DNA of 53,260 nt, taken from Dehalococcoidia bacterium. GTDB lineage: Bacteria > Chloroflexota > Dehalococcoidia > Lucifugimonadales > Lucifugimonadaceae. Each line of letters opens with the position of its first letter. The first letter of the stretch is position 1. The notes below the pieces were generated by a model that had not been told where the DNA came from, ran no database searches, and saw nothing but the letters and a program-made list of their open reading frames with translations. Shown here in pieces: positions 16,491 to 24,717 of this stretch. The DNA is taken from assembly GCA_028285005.1 (NCBI GenBank), contig JANQQP010000004.1, positions 1-53,260 of the forward strand. The letters are read 5' to 3'. Position numbers and translations under genes: made by a program.

Positions 16491-19022
16491 CTAAGACAAC
16501 TCGGCTGGACGCCCTTCAGCGAATCTGGTCAGTTCCTCCGCCAGAGCGGCGTTGTCGGGCGCGTTGAGTTCCGGATCGACGGCGAGTAGTCTATCCGCCT
16601 CATCTCGACAGTCCTCAATCAGGTCGAGATCCGCCGGCGTCGCTACTTTCATCTGTGCCCACCCGCTCTGGCGCGTGCCCGTGTATTCGCCAGGGCCACG
16701 GAGATCAAGGTCCTTATCAGCCAGGTCGAAGCCATCAGGAGTCTGCTCAACCGTTCGCAGTCGAACGATAGCCTCCTCCGAAAGGCTATCTGAGAGCAGA
16801 AAACAGGTTCCGGCATTGCCGCCACGACCGACTCGGCCTCGAAGTTGGTGGAGTTGTGCAAGGCCGAAGCGGTCGGCACTCTCGATCATCATCACGGTTG
16901 CGTTCGGTACATCGACACCCACTTCAATTACTGGAGTGGCAACAAGGACCTGCGTGTCGCCGTTTCGGAAACGGTCCATCGCGGCCTGCTTGTCTGCGAT
17001 TGGCATCCGCCCGTGCAGCAGTCCGAGGTGAAGGTCGGACAGCGGGCCGGAGTTGAGGCGTTCGAACTCGGGTAGCGCGGCGCGGGCGGTTATTGAGTCC
17101 GATTGTTCGATGAGTGGGCAGACGATGAACGCCTGTCTGCCAGCTGCTATCTCGGTGTGGAGCTTTTCATACGCTTGCTCGCGGGCAAACTCGTCGCGTG
17201 CCCACGCGGTTGTGAGCGGAGTGCGGCCAGCTGGCATCTGCTTGAGCACAGACACGTCGAGGTCTCCGTAAACGGTCAGGGCGAGCGTGCGCGGAATCGG
17301 CGTCGCTGACATGGCGAGCATGTGCGGTCGGGGGCTTCGTTTGCCAAGAGCGGCCCGTTGCTCGACGCCGAAGCGGTGCTGCTCGTCTACTACGGCCAGT
17401 GCCAGGTTCGGCATGTCGACGGCGTCTTGCAGCAGAGCGTGAGTGCCGATCACGATGTCGATCTCGCCAGCGCCGATCATCTGGTGCATCTTGGACTTCT
17501 GGGCGGCTGACTGGCTGCCGGTGAGCAGTCCGATGGAGATCGGTTTTTCTGTTAACCCGTAGCCACTTGCTAGCGTCACCGATGAAGGGAGCAGTGGGCT
17601 GGGCTCGGCTCCCAGTTGTCGGGACGTGCTGAGGAAGTGCTGTTCGGCGAGGACTTCGGTCGGTGCGAGAAACGCTCCCTGGAAGCCGTTGGCCACGCAG
17701 GCCACGATTGCAGAAAGTGCGACGACGGTCTTGCCGCTGCCGACCTCGCCCTGCAGCAAACGCGCCATCGGGACGCCAGTGCTCATGTCAGTCAGTAGCG
17801 CGTCGAGCGTTGAGCGCTGGTCGTCCGTGAGTTCGAACTCGAGACCGGCAAGGAAAGAGTCTGCGATGGCATTGCCGTTTTCGATGGTCGGCGAGCCGGT
17901 CCTGGACTGCCATTTGCGGCGGTTCTGAAGAACGAGCAGCTGGTTGAGCAGCAATTCGTCGAAGGCGAGGCGCTGTCTTGCTGCTGCCGCATCAGGCGCG
18001 GCCGCCGGAAAATGCATGTCTGCGATCGCAGACTTGAGCCTGGGCATCTGGCGGCGGCCGAGCACCTCATCCGGGAGCGTCTCTTTGACCAGCGGCAGAC
18101 CAACCTCAAGAGCGGCCCGAGTAGCGTTACGGATGGTTCTTTGCGCAAGACCTTCTGTTGTCGGATAGACCGGTAGCAGATTGCCGGCGTGAGTCTTGTC
18201 TCCATTCCCTCGGCCGAGCACTTCGTATTCCGGGTTCTCTAGCTGAGCGCGTCCCCTGAACTCACCGACCTTGCCGCTGAGTGCAATATCGGTGCCGGGT
18301 TTCAGACTCGAGGCCAGATACGGCTGTCCGAAGAATGTGACGCTGACCAGCCCGGAGCCGTCGTTGACCAACACGCGTGCTGCGCCTCGTCGGCCTATCG
18401 ACAGTTTTTCGGTGCGCACAACGTGTCCGACAACGGTTGTTTCCTGCCCGAACTCCAGGTTGCCGGCCCGAGTTGGCGACGAATAGTCGATGTGGCGGCG
18501 TGGGAATAGCCAGAGAAGGTCGTGAAGCGTTTCGATGCCGATCTTCTTCAGCTTACCGACCGTGGGGAGAGTGAGAAAGCTGAGCTTTTCCGTGGGTGTG
18601 TCGAGACTCTTCGGCGGAGCAGGTTTTGGAGCGGGCGCTAACTTTTGCCGCCCGCTGCCGCGCTTGGCGGGTCGAGTGGCGGGCTTGGCACTGCGAGTCT
18701 GTGCCGGTTTTTTTGTAGATCGACGGTCCGCAACCTCGTTCGTTTGGTCCGGTGATTGTGGGAGGCTGAGTCGCTCAAGCGTTCGCTCAACCCAGATCTG
18801 CCGATCTCCCGGACCGAGGGCCGAATATGGTGTCGATTGGCGCGGTGGAACCTGGTTCAGCCACGGGATACGGCCAGCGAACCCTTCAAGCAGCGCATCA
18901 AGCCCCCCGATCACCGCTTTGTCGCTGTAGTTCAGGCTGCGTTCGTGCAGCAGGATGCGACGAAGCCGGATTGCGGCCTCGTCCCGTGGAGGAGATGCGG
19001 TTCTGTTGGAGGTTCCAGGCAT
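16491..19022 (-). CDS. recG: ATP-dependent DNA helicase RecG
   Basis: RecG reverses stalled replication forks and migrates Holliday junctions. The 843-residue protein has an N-terminal region of about 150 residues with a basic Lys/Pro/Ala-rich linker, then the wedge/OB domain (VGHVVRTEKLSIGRRGAARV...). The SF2 motor carries GEVGSGKT (Walker A), DEQHRFG (motif II), SATPIPRT (motif III), LLHGRM and QLRGRVGRGG (motif VI). It is longer than E. coli RecG because of the N-terminal extension, seen in other Gram-positive-like lineages. The start ATG at 19022 lacks an obvious ribosome binding site. degV and fakA lie upstream on the same strand. Confidence 0.95.
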   Translation of the reverse strand: MPGTSNRTASPPRDEAAIRLRRILLHERSLNYSDKAVIGGLDALLEGFAGRIPWLNQVPPRQSTPYSALGPGDRQIWVERTLERLSLPQSPDQTNEVADRRSTKKPAQTRSAKPATRPAKRGSGRQKLAPAPKPAPPKSLDTPTEKLSFLTLPTVGKLKKIGIETLHDLLWLFPRRHIDYSSPTRAGNLEFGQETTVVGHVVRTEKLSIGRRGAARVLVNDGSGLVSVTFFGQPYLASSLKPGTDIALSGKVGEFRGRAQLENPEYEVLGRGNGDKTHAGNLLPVYPTTEGLAQRTIRNATRAALEVGLPLVKETLPDEVLGRRQMPRLKSAIADMHFPAAAPDAAAARQRLAFDELLLNQLLVLQNRRKWQSRTGSPTIENGNAIADSFLAGLEFELTDDQRSTLDALLTDMSTGVPMARLLQGEVGSGKTVVALSAIVACVANGFQGAFLAPTEVLAEQHFLSTSRQLGAEPSPLLPSSVTLASGYGLTEKPISIGLLTGSQSAAQKSKMHQMIGAGEIDIVIGTHALLQDAVDMPNLALAVVDEQHRFGVEQRAALGKRSPRPHMLAMSATPIPRTLALTVYGDLDVSVLKQMPAGRTPLTTAWARDEFAREQAYEKLHTEIAAGRQAFIVCPLIEQSDSITARAALPEFERLNSGPLSDLHLGLLHGRMPIADKQAAMDRFRNGDTQVLVATPVIEVGVDVPNATVMMIESADRFGLAQLHQLRGRVGRGGNAGTCFLLSDSLSEEAIVRLRTVEQTPDGFDLADKDLDLRGPGEYTGTRQSGWAQMKVATPADLDLIEDCRDEADRLLAVDPELNAPDNAALAEELTRFAEGRPAELS

Positions 19023-19138
19023 TCGAGCATGAGGACGCGCATGGCGTCAGGATTCTGCGGGGCTCGACAGCGAATCCTACGTTATGCGCCAAGCAACAAC
19101 GATGAGATGTCAGGCGGTCAGACTCAACCGAGGTTCGG

Positions 19139-19987
19139 TCAGTCTTGCGCGGCACGGACCATGCCGAAGCCGAGCATGCCGGGGCCGAGATAGGTGCCGA
19201 CAACCGGGCCAAGCTGGGCGATCAGCGGTTTCCCATCGGGAGCGTGCTCGGCGAGGTCGGATGCGATTTCCCCTGCGATGTCCGGATCCGTGGTGTAAAG
19301 GACACACAGAGACTGTAGAGGCGCTGCCTCGGCTACGAGTGTCTTGATTCGCTCGATACCACGAGACCGAGTGCGGGCTCGTTCAATGCCATGCGCTTCG
19401 CCGTCGATGAGTGCAAGTATCGGCTTGATGCGGAGCAAAGATCCAAGCAGCGCCTGAGCCTTGCCGATACGGCCGCCTTTTTGCAGATACTCCAGGGTTT
19501 CGACCAGTCCGGTAAAGGTCGCACGTGCGCTCAATGACTTCGAAAGCTCGGTAACTTCAGTCAGTGATGCGCCGCTCTTAGCTGCGTCCGCCGCGCCGAT
19601 CGCAACTAGTCCAAGAGCCATTGAGGCCTGCAGCGTGTCCACCACCTCGACGTCTATTCCTTCAGCCTTAACTTCGTTGGCTGCCTGGAAAGCGGCGGCG
19701 TAGGTTGCGCTCACCTTGGATGAGAGATGCAACGAGACGATGCCCTCGTGATCTTTAGAAAGTTCCCGGTAGAGTTCGATAAATGCCCCGGCCGAGGGCG
19801 CAGATGTAGTTGGGAAGACCTTCTCAGACTGGAGCCGGGCGTAAAACTCATCGGCCTTGATGTCGATCCCATCACGATAGGCATCCTCGCCGAAGTGGAC
19901 ATAGAGCGGTATGACGGTGATCCCGTGCTGCTTCGCAAGCTCCTCCGGCAGATCAGAGGTGCTGTCTGTGACGACTGCAATGGACAT
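19139..19987 (-). CDS. DegV family protein (fatty-acid-binding, FakB-like)
   Basis: A 282-residue protein with the DegV fold. It starts IAVVTDSTSDLP, followed by PLYVHFGEDAYRDG, the TTSAPSAGAF lipid-binding block and LEYLQKGGRIGKAQ. FakB/DegV proteins hold a fatty acid whose carboxylate is phosphorylated by FakA, feeding phospholipid synthesis. A perfect AAGGAG sits before ATG 19987. fakA lies 42 bp upstream on the same strand, so the kinase and its carrier are neighbours. The acyl chain preferred is not predictable. Confidence 0.9.
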   Translation of the reverse strand: MSIAVVTDSTSDLPEELAKQHGITVIPLYVHFGEDAYRDGIDIKADEFYARLQSEKVFPTTSAPSAGAFIELYRELSKDHEGIVSLHLSSKVSATYAAAFQAANEVKAEGIDVEVVDTLQASMALGLVAIGAADAAKSGASLTEVTELSKSLSARATFTGLVETLEYLQKGGRIGKAQALLGSLLRIKPILALIDGEAHGIERARTRSRGIERIKTLVAEAAPLQSLCVLYTTDPDIAGEIASDLAEHAPDGKPLIAQLGPVVGTYLGPGMLGFGMVRAAQD

Positions 19988-20029
19988 GAGAACGCTCCTT
20001 AGAGTTACCGGACAGCTGACGGCCGCAGG

Positions 20030-21721
20030 TTACTCGATTGCGAGGAGGAAGTCGTAGTCTGGCTGCCCGCCAGTGAGGGTTTCGATCTCGGCTCCGGGTA
20101 GCCACCTGCCCAATTCGGTGACAGCGGTCTCAAGGGCGCCGTCTTCCAAATCTGAGCCGCCGTAGATGGTCAGCAACGACTCGTCATCGACCTGTCCGGC
20201 GAGCATTCGGACCAGTACATCCAGCGCACTGTCGCCTGAAGCGACCAGCTTTTCGTCCAGCACGCCCATGTACTGGCCGCGCCTCACCGCGATCCCGTCG
20301 AGCAGCGCGTCTCTTATCGCCTTCGAAACAGACCCGCTGCGGACAATCGAAAGCGGCTCGTTCATCTGCGAAACGTTGTCATCGATCTCGCGATCGGGTG
20401 AGAACTCAAGCAATGACGCGAGACCTGCTTGCATCGAGCGTGTTTCGATCACTTTTGCCGTCTTGTCGGAGAGCTTGATGGCCTGCTGGGCGGTGCCGAT
20501 TATGTTCTTGTTGTTCGGCAGAACTACGACTGAGTCGGATGGAGCCTCATTTATCGCAGTGACGATCTCGGCGGTGCTGGGATTCATAGTGTCGCCGCCT
20601 GCGAGCAGTTGGACCGCTCCAAGCCCAGCGTTGCGATAGAGCTCCTCGAAGCCTTCGCCGAGGGCCATGGCGACGACAGCGGTCGTGTGCTTCACGGCTT
20701 CCGCAGTCTCTTGTGCAGAACTGTCCGAGTGGCCGCTCGCCCACGCCTTCGCCTGCTCATCCATGTTGTGGATATCGATGTTGGAGAGAGTTCCGAGTTC
20801 CAGGCCTGCCGAGAGCGCCACTCCAGGATCTTCCATGTGGACATGGACCTTGAGCAGAGTCCCTGAGCCGGCAACAACCGGTGACCGGCCAAGCTCGTTC
20901 ATCTGCTCGCGCACCGAATCGGGGTCGAGACCGGTTCCTTCGATAGCGAACACAGTGCAGTAGCCCCAGGCTTCGTCTTCAACACCTTCGAGGAATTCGG
21001 CGCGGATGCCTGTTGTGGTTAATTCCGAGTCAGGGAGTCCGGTCATGCCGGGCGGATCTACGCGCTCAGCGCCCGGCTCCTGGCCATTCATCACATCCAC
21101 GCCGCTAAGGAGCATGATGGCGAATCCGAATCCGCCAGAGTCGACTACACCGGCGTCTTTCAGTACATCCAGCATCTCCGGCGTTCGCCTCACCGTGTCC
21201 ATCGCCTGCGCTGCCGCCGCCTTCATCACGTGCTCGAGTCCTGACATCTCGATGACGGCTTTTTCAGATGCCTCGGCACACTCCCTGAAGACGGTGAGCA
21301 TGGTGCCTTCTTTGGGCTCAGGAACCGCGTTATATGCGATCTCCGAAGCGATCCTCAGACCGCGGGCGAAACCTTCACCGCTGATGTCGTATCCATCTGC
21401 GAGTGACTCGGCGAGGCCTTTGAAGTACTGCGCAAGGATCAGGCCTGAGTTCCCGCGGGCTCCGAGCAATGCTGCGCGTGCCATTCGCGCTGACGTGATG
21501 CTCGGGTTGGCGTCAACGTGATCTTCGAGCTCGTCCCTTACCGTCCGCATGGTCAGCACCATGTTGGTGCCCGTGTCGCCGTCGGGGACCGGGAATACGT
21601 TCAGGGCATTGATCGTGTCCTGATTGGTTTCGAGGGCTTTGGTAGCGCCTCGCACGAACTCTCGAAGGAGGAAGCCGTCTGTTCGACGGTTTGATTGCCT
21701 GGTCTCAGGAGTGTCGGGCAT
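20030..21721 (-). CDS. fakA: DAK2/DegV domain kinase (fatty acid kinase FakA-like)
   Basis: 563 residues in the YloV/FakA arrangement. An N-terminal DhaL (DAK2) kinase domain has NVFPVPDGDTGTNM at residues 41-54, whose Asp residues bind Mg-ATP, and GARGNSGLILAQ. A middle region and a C-terminal DegV-related domain follow (VVLPNNKNIIGTAQQA). FakA phosphorylates fatty acids bound to FakB, and a DegV gene follows directly. Start ATG 21721 has GGAA upstream. The gene diverges from rpmB, an arrangement also common in Gram-positive bacteria. Confidence 0.9.
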   Translation of the reverse strand: MPDTPETRQSNRRTDGFLLREFVRGATKALETNQDTINALNVFPVPDGDTGTNMVLTMRTVRDELEDHVDANPSITSARMARAALLGARGNSGLILAQYFKGLAESLADGYDISGEGFARGLRIASEIAYNAVPEPKEGTMLTVFRECAEASEKAVIEMSGLEHVMKAAAAQAMDTVRRTPEMLDVLKDAGVVDSGGFGFAIMLLSGVDVMNGQEPGAERVDPPGMTGLPDSELTTTGIRAEFLEGVEDEAWGYCTVFAIEGTGLDPDSVREQMNELGRSPVVAGSGTLLKVHVHMEDPGVALSAGLELGTLSNIDIHNMDEQAKAWASGHSDSSAQETAEAVKHTTAVVAMALGEGFEELYRNAGLGAVQLLAGGDTMNPSTAEIVTAINEAPSDSVVVLPNNKNIIGTAQQAIKLSDKTAKVIETRSMQAGLASLLEFSPDREIDDNVSQMNEPLSIVRSGSVSKAIRDALLDGIAVRRGQYMGVLDEKLVASGDSALDVLVRMLAGQVDDESLLTIYGGSDLEDGALETAVTELGRWLPGAEIETLTGGQPDYDFLLAIE

Positions 21722-21777
21722 TCGTTCCGGTTTTCGGCTCAGGTGCGACTTGCTGCATCACGGATTGTGAGCATTTA

Positions 21778-21806
21778 TTGATCGCAACTGGTCAGCATGG
21801 TAGTTT
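21778..21806 (+). promoter_or_regulatory. Possible rpmB promoter
   Basis: TTGATC at 21778-21783 and TAGTTT at 21801-21806 are 17 bp apart. The -10 match is poor. It lies 100 bp before rpmB in the fakA/rpmB divergent region. Confidence 0.28.
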
Positions 21807-21905
21807 AGAACGTCGGCTGGACTCAATTTAACATTAGTCCTGCTATCCACCAGTCGGTACCCGTCTCATCCCGTGCTTTCGGCATGGTCTTCGTAAGGAT
21901 TCGTC

Positions 21906-22109
21906 ATGGCCAAGTGTCACGTTTGCGGTAAAGGCCCACAGTTCGGACATAACCGCAGCCATGCGTTGAACGCAACTCGGAAGATCTCGCAGCCGAACGT
22001 CTTCAAGAAGCACCTTGTGATCGATGGTGAGAAGAAGCGCCTGAACGTGTGTGCTCGTTGCCTTCGCACACTTGAGAAGAAGGGCAAGCTGCAGATAGCG
22101 ACAAAGTAG
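21906..22109 (+). CDS. rpmB: Ribosomal protein L28
   Basis: A 67-residue large-subunit protein. It has MAKCHVCGKGPQFGHNRSHA at its start and then the RKISQPNVFKK block. Two CxxC pairs (Cys4/Cys7 and Cys49/Cys52) make it the zinc-binding (C+) form. ATG 21906 follows AAGGA. It is a single-gene unit, converging on rpe with a 13-bp gap. Confidence 0.97.
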   Translation: MAKCHVCGKGPQFGHNRSHALNATRKISQPNVFKKHLVIDGEKKRLNVCARCLRTLEKKGKLQIATK

Positions 22110-22122
22110 CTGCCTGGCTCGG

Positions 22123-22776
22123 CTACGGGCTCTTAATCTGCCTGACTGCCTCTGCCATTCCGTCCGGGAACTTGAAGAGTCCAGTCCCGGAAATCAGCGT
22201 GTCGGCTCCTGCCTCGATCACCGACGCCGCATTTTCTACTTTCACGCCGCCGTCGACTGCTATGTCTAGCGTGCGCCCCGTTCCAGCGGCTCGTATCACT
22301 TTGATCTTTGGAAGTGTCTCCGGCATTAGCGACTGACCACCGAAGCCCGGCTCGACGCTCATGATCAGGAACCTGTCGACGGTCGACGTGTAGCGAGTGA
22401 CGGCGTTCGCCTCGGTCGACGGGTTGATCGATATTCCGGGCCGCATTCCCGCTTCGGCGACGTCAGTGAGTGTCCCCGCGAGGTTCGAGCATGCCTCAGC
22501 GTGGACTGTGAAGGTATCCGCACCTGCAGCCGCGAACTGTGCAGCGAACCTGCCCGGTTCGGTCACCATCATGTGCACATCGACTGGTAGCTTTGTCAGG
22601 TGCCGAACTGCCGCGAGAACATCTGCACCAAACGTAATGTTCGGCACAAAGTCGCCGTCCATCACATCGAAGTGCAGCTCATCGCAGCCTGCCTCTTCCA
22701 GCCGCGCAACCTCGTCGCCAAGATTGGCGAAATCAGCTGCGAGGAGCGAAGCAGAGACTCGGACGGCTCCGGACAC
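22123..22776 (-). CDS. rpe: Ribulose-phosphate 3-epimerase
   Basis: Interconverts ribulose-5-phosphate and xylulose-5-phosphate in the pentose phosphate pathway. The 217-residue TIM barrel has SASLLAADFANLGDEV at its start, the metal-site HFDVMDGDFVPNI, VDVHMMV, MSVEPGFGGQ and the phosphate-binding DGGVK followed by SGTGLF. The start is GTG at 22776 with AGGAG 8-9 nt upstream. Length and motifs are standard. Confidence 0.96.
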   Translation of the reverse strand: MSGAVRVSASLLAADFANLGDEVARLEEAGCDELHFDVMDGDFVPNITFGADVLAAVRHLTKLPVDVHMMVTEPGRFAAQFAAAGADTFTVHAEACSNLAGTLTDVAEAGMRPGISINPSTEANAVTRYTSTVDRFLIMSVEPGFGGQSLMPETLPKIKVIRAAGTGRTLDIAVDGGVKVENAASVIEAGADTLISGTGLFKFPDGMAEAVRQIKSP

Positions 22777-22858
22777 GCGTGAACACTCCTGTACTTGGAC
22801 CTGGGAACGATCCGAACGTTAGTGGGACAGGCGGTGAATGTATCAGTTCGCCTCAGAG

Positions 22859-23449
22859 CTAGCTGTCGGACGTTGTCTTGGACGCGGGCGGAGGGCATGG
22901 GCTGCCGTCAGGCATAAGACCTCTCTCCGCCATGTGCTTCATTCTCAGTTCGAAGTTGGCGCAGTCTTCGCAGACCGATTCCGGGATCACGCCAACCCTC
23001 ATCAGGATGCTGAACGCCTTGCAGCCGAGGCAGTAGCCAAAGACGGCCTCAAGTCCGGCCGCGACAATCAGCGCTCCCAGGACGCCGTATGAGAGGCCGG
23101 TCAGGCCGAATCCGAAGTGAAGGACAATGGCGGTCACGCTGAAGACGATGCCAATGGTCGCAGCGAAGCGTTTTGGTGGACCTGCGATCGGTCTGTAGGG
23201 CAGTTTGAGTACTGGGATGACCACTTTGAGCGCAATCTGCGCGAGCGGGCTGAGCCTCGGTCCAGCCGCAACACGTGCGATGAAGCCGTAAGCCAGGGCG
23301 AGCATGAGCCATGGAAAGTCGAACGCGATGGTGGCGGCCGCAAGTATCACGACACCTGCAGCTACTGATCGGGCGACGCTTTCGTTGATCGGGTTAGGGA
23401 AGCTGAAGAATGGTTGCTTTTGAGGTGGCGTTCCGGTTGCTGTAGCCAT
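22859..23449 (-). CDS. DUF4395 family membrane protein
   Basis: 196 residues from ATG 23449; AGAGGAA lies 12 nt upstream. It carries several hydrophobic segments in the order typical of DUF4395. The signature NPINESVARSVAAGV opens the first membrane region. A CLGCKAF CxxC lies after the third hydrophobic region and VCEDC gives a second CxxC near the C terminus, so it may handle thiols or metal. The family is widespread and often near sulfur-transfer or thioredoxin genes, but no activity is established. The open frame extends to 23500 but would run into the terminator hairpin. A putative cysteine-codon leader and terminator lie just upstream, so the gene may respond to cysteine supply. Confidence 0.82.
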   Translation of the reverse strand: MATATGTPPQKQPFFSFPNPINESVARSVAAGVVILAAATIAFDFPWLMLALAYGFIARVAAGPRLSPLAQIALKVVIPVLKLPYRPIAGPPKRFAATIGIVFSVTAIVLHFGFGLTGLSYGVLGALIVAAGLEAVFGYCLGCKAFSILMRVGVIPESVCEDCANFELRMKHMAERGLMPDGSPCPPPASKTTSDS

Positions 23450-23477
23450 GAAACGGTCAATTCCTCTGTCAATGCTT

Positions 23478-23515
23478 AAAAAAGAGACCCTCGGCCGCAT
23501 CGCTGGCCGAGGGTC
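23478..23515 (-). terminator. Intrinsic terminator/attenuator upstream of DUF4395
   Basis: On the minus strand GACCCTCGGCC (23515-23505) pairs perfectly with GGCCGAGGGTC (23496-23486) around an 8-nt loop, 11 bp in all. TC and six T residues (23483-23478) follow. It sits between the leader ORF and the DUF4395 start, 29 bp before the ATG, so it can only stop transcription before that gene: an attenuator position. Confidence 0.85.
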
Positions 23516-23540
23516 CGTGGTCAGATCGTTGCGTACGTGC

Positions 23541-23609
23541 CTAGTTTGTTGCCGTAGGTATACAGAAGCAACAGGGGCGGTCGATTGAGATTACGGGTCG
23601 AGGGCTCAT
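23541..23609 (-). CDS. Putative leader peptide with three Cys codons in four
   Basis: A 22-codon ORF from ATG 23609 to TAG 23541, reading MSPRPVISIDR then PCCFCIPTATN. Cys codons stand at positions 13, 14 and 16. The terminator hairpin begins 26 bp after its stop. Two RNA features support a regulatory role. TGTTGC, which spans the first two Cys codons, pairs with GCAACA in codons 20-21. CCCTCGACC (23604-23596) matches the terminator's 5' arm at 8 of 9 positions and so could pair with its 3' arm instead. No ribosome binding site is visible; it may be near-leaderless or start further upstream. Polycysteine short ORFs acting as cysteine-responsive attenuators are known in mycobacteria. Confidence 0.5.
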   Translation of the reverse strand: MSPRPVISIDRPCCFCIPTATN

Positions 23610-23710
23610 ATCTGGGATAGATTTTACTCTTCTCGTCAACACGTAATTGGATGTTTGGGCTTCAGACGGCGATTCAGGGCTAGATTCGACCCGGGAATCC
23701 TCTCAGACAC

Positions 23711-23745
23711 AAAGAGACCGCAGTGAAGCTCACTGCGGTCTCTTT
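23711..23745. terminator. Strong symmetric hairpin, likely bidirectional terminator
   Basis: AAAGAGACCGCAGTG (23711-23725) pairs perfectly with CACTGCGGTCTCTTT (23731-23745) around the loop AAGCT, 15 bp. The T-rich bases lie inside the stem on both strands. It shares AAAGAGACC with the terminator at 23481-23489. No annotated gene ends next to it on either strand. Confidence 0.6.
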
Positions 23746-24167
23746 GCTAACCGATGACGACTCAGGCCGGGTAGGAACCGTCGGAGTTATATGGCCTCGA
23801 TGCCAGCACCATCGCAACCGCCCGCACCCCGCTTATTTTCTGAGGTAGCCGCGCATCCGAGGCAATCCTAAAGCTAATCGCAAGCTGGTGACTGTGGGGA
23901 CACAGGAAGGTATCCCTGTGGTGACGGTAATCGAGGATCAGATCAGCCGTTTCGGACCAATCGGCAGTCAGCCGATGCTTTCAGCCCGGTCGCGCGGAAA
24001 TGTTGGAGGGTTGTTGGAGACTGCGGCATTTTCGTGCATCGCGTGTGGAGAGGGTTTTCCTAGATAACTCTCACAAGCATCTGACGCCGAACCGATTTCT
24101 CCGCGATTTCATAGTCCCAGGCACCGAGGTCGGCGCCCACGATAACGATAGAAAGGGTGATCTGAGC
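23746..24167. other. Gene-poor stretch before the receiver-like gene
   Basis: This stretch between the hairpin and the ATG at 24168 has no gene I trust. It contains one plus-strand ORF from GTG 23888 to TAA 24067 (59 codons) whose product starts VTVGTQEGIPVVTVIED and ends near a CIACG motif. It lacks a ribosome binding site and I know no family for it. A CACAGG/CCTGTG hairpin lies near 23900-23920. No tRNA-like fold was found. Confidence 0.3.
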
Positions 24168-24563
24168 ATGGCCGTGATCAGCGTGGTATCAAACTGCGAG
24201 GAGACAGTCGAGCAGTTGGAGACAGTGCTACGAGATCGCGGTCATTCGGTCAGGTCGATGACAGATTCTCAGCTCAGGGACGCTCAAAGATCGTCTGCGG
24301 TAAGCGGAGACATGGAGACAGGCCTGTTCGTGGTGGACGTGGACTGCGGTCCAACTGAAGCATTCGAGCAGATCAAGACGATCTCAGAGGGGCCGTCGAC
24401 GGCTATGAAGCCGGTGCTGGTGGCTGCCTCGCCGAGTTCTGAGCGAGAGCTTGCCCGAGCCTGTGCCTACGGCGCGACCGGGCTATTACGAAAACCCTTT
24501 AGGACCGTGGAGACCGTGCCAGATACAGAACGAGCGCTCGTCGCCGCTACCCCGGCTGAATAG
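24168..24563 (+). CDS. Response regulator receiver-like protein
   Basis: 131 residues with the CheY-like pattern. A beta strand VVDVD is followed by CGPTEAFEQIK, with Asp57 at the phosphoacceptor position. A later PVLVAAS strand and GATGLLRKPF follow, whose Lys-Pro is the conserved receiver Lys. The acidic pair normally found after strand 1 is replaced by Ser8-Asn9-Cys10, so Mg2+ binding is doubtful: a pseudo-receiver or a very divergent receiver. The open frame extends to 24000, but ATG 24168 has AAAGGG upstream and starts the fold. There is no output domain and no kinase nearby. Confidence 0.7.
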   Translation: MAVISVVSNCEETVEQLETVLRDRGHSVRSMTDSQLRDAQRSSAVSGDMETGLFVVDVDCGPTEAFEQIKTISEGPSTAMKPVLVAASPSSERELARACAYGATGLLRKPFRTVETVPDTERALVAATPAE

Positions 24564-24717
24564 CGACGATTGCTCCGGGGCCGACCACATCGAGGGGGTG
24601 TGACCGGTCAGTATCTCCCGGCTTGTGCAGGTTTCCTCTATCCGGCCAGCGGGGCCGGGCCAAAGCGTGAACTGTCTCCTTACGCCAGGCTCGGTCCCGC
24701 AATAACACTCACTTCGC

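Noticed and set aside
23590..23705. tRNA-like sequence with GATTCGACCC near 23680
   Set aside because: There is no cloverleaf: no D-arm or anticodon arm can be fitted, and the acceptor ends do not pair.
23888..24067. Possible 59-codon small gene
   Set aside because: There is no ribosome binding site, no family match that I know, and G/C at third positions is not distinctive (23 of the first 38 codons by my count). Kept only as part of the intergenic note.
24000..24167. N-terminal extension of the receiver-like protein
   Set aside because: The added 56 residues have no fold-like pattern, while ATG 24168 is preceded by AAAGGG and starts the first beta strand.
24642..24658. CCGGCC/GGCCGG hairpin as a terminator for the receiver-like gene
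   Set aside because: The stem is only 6 bp and there is no U-tract on either strand.
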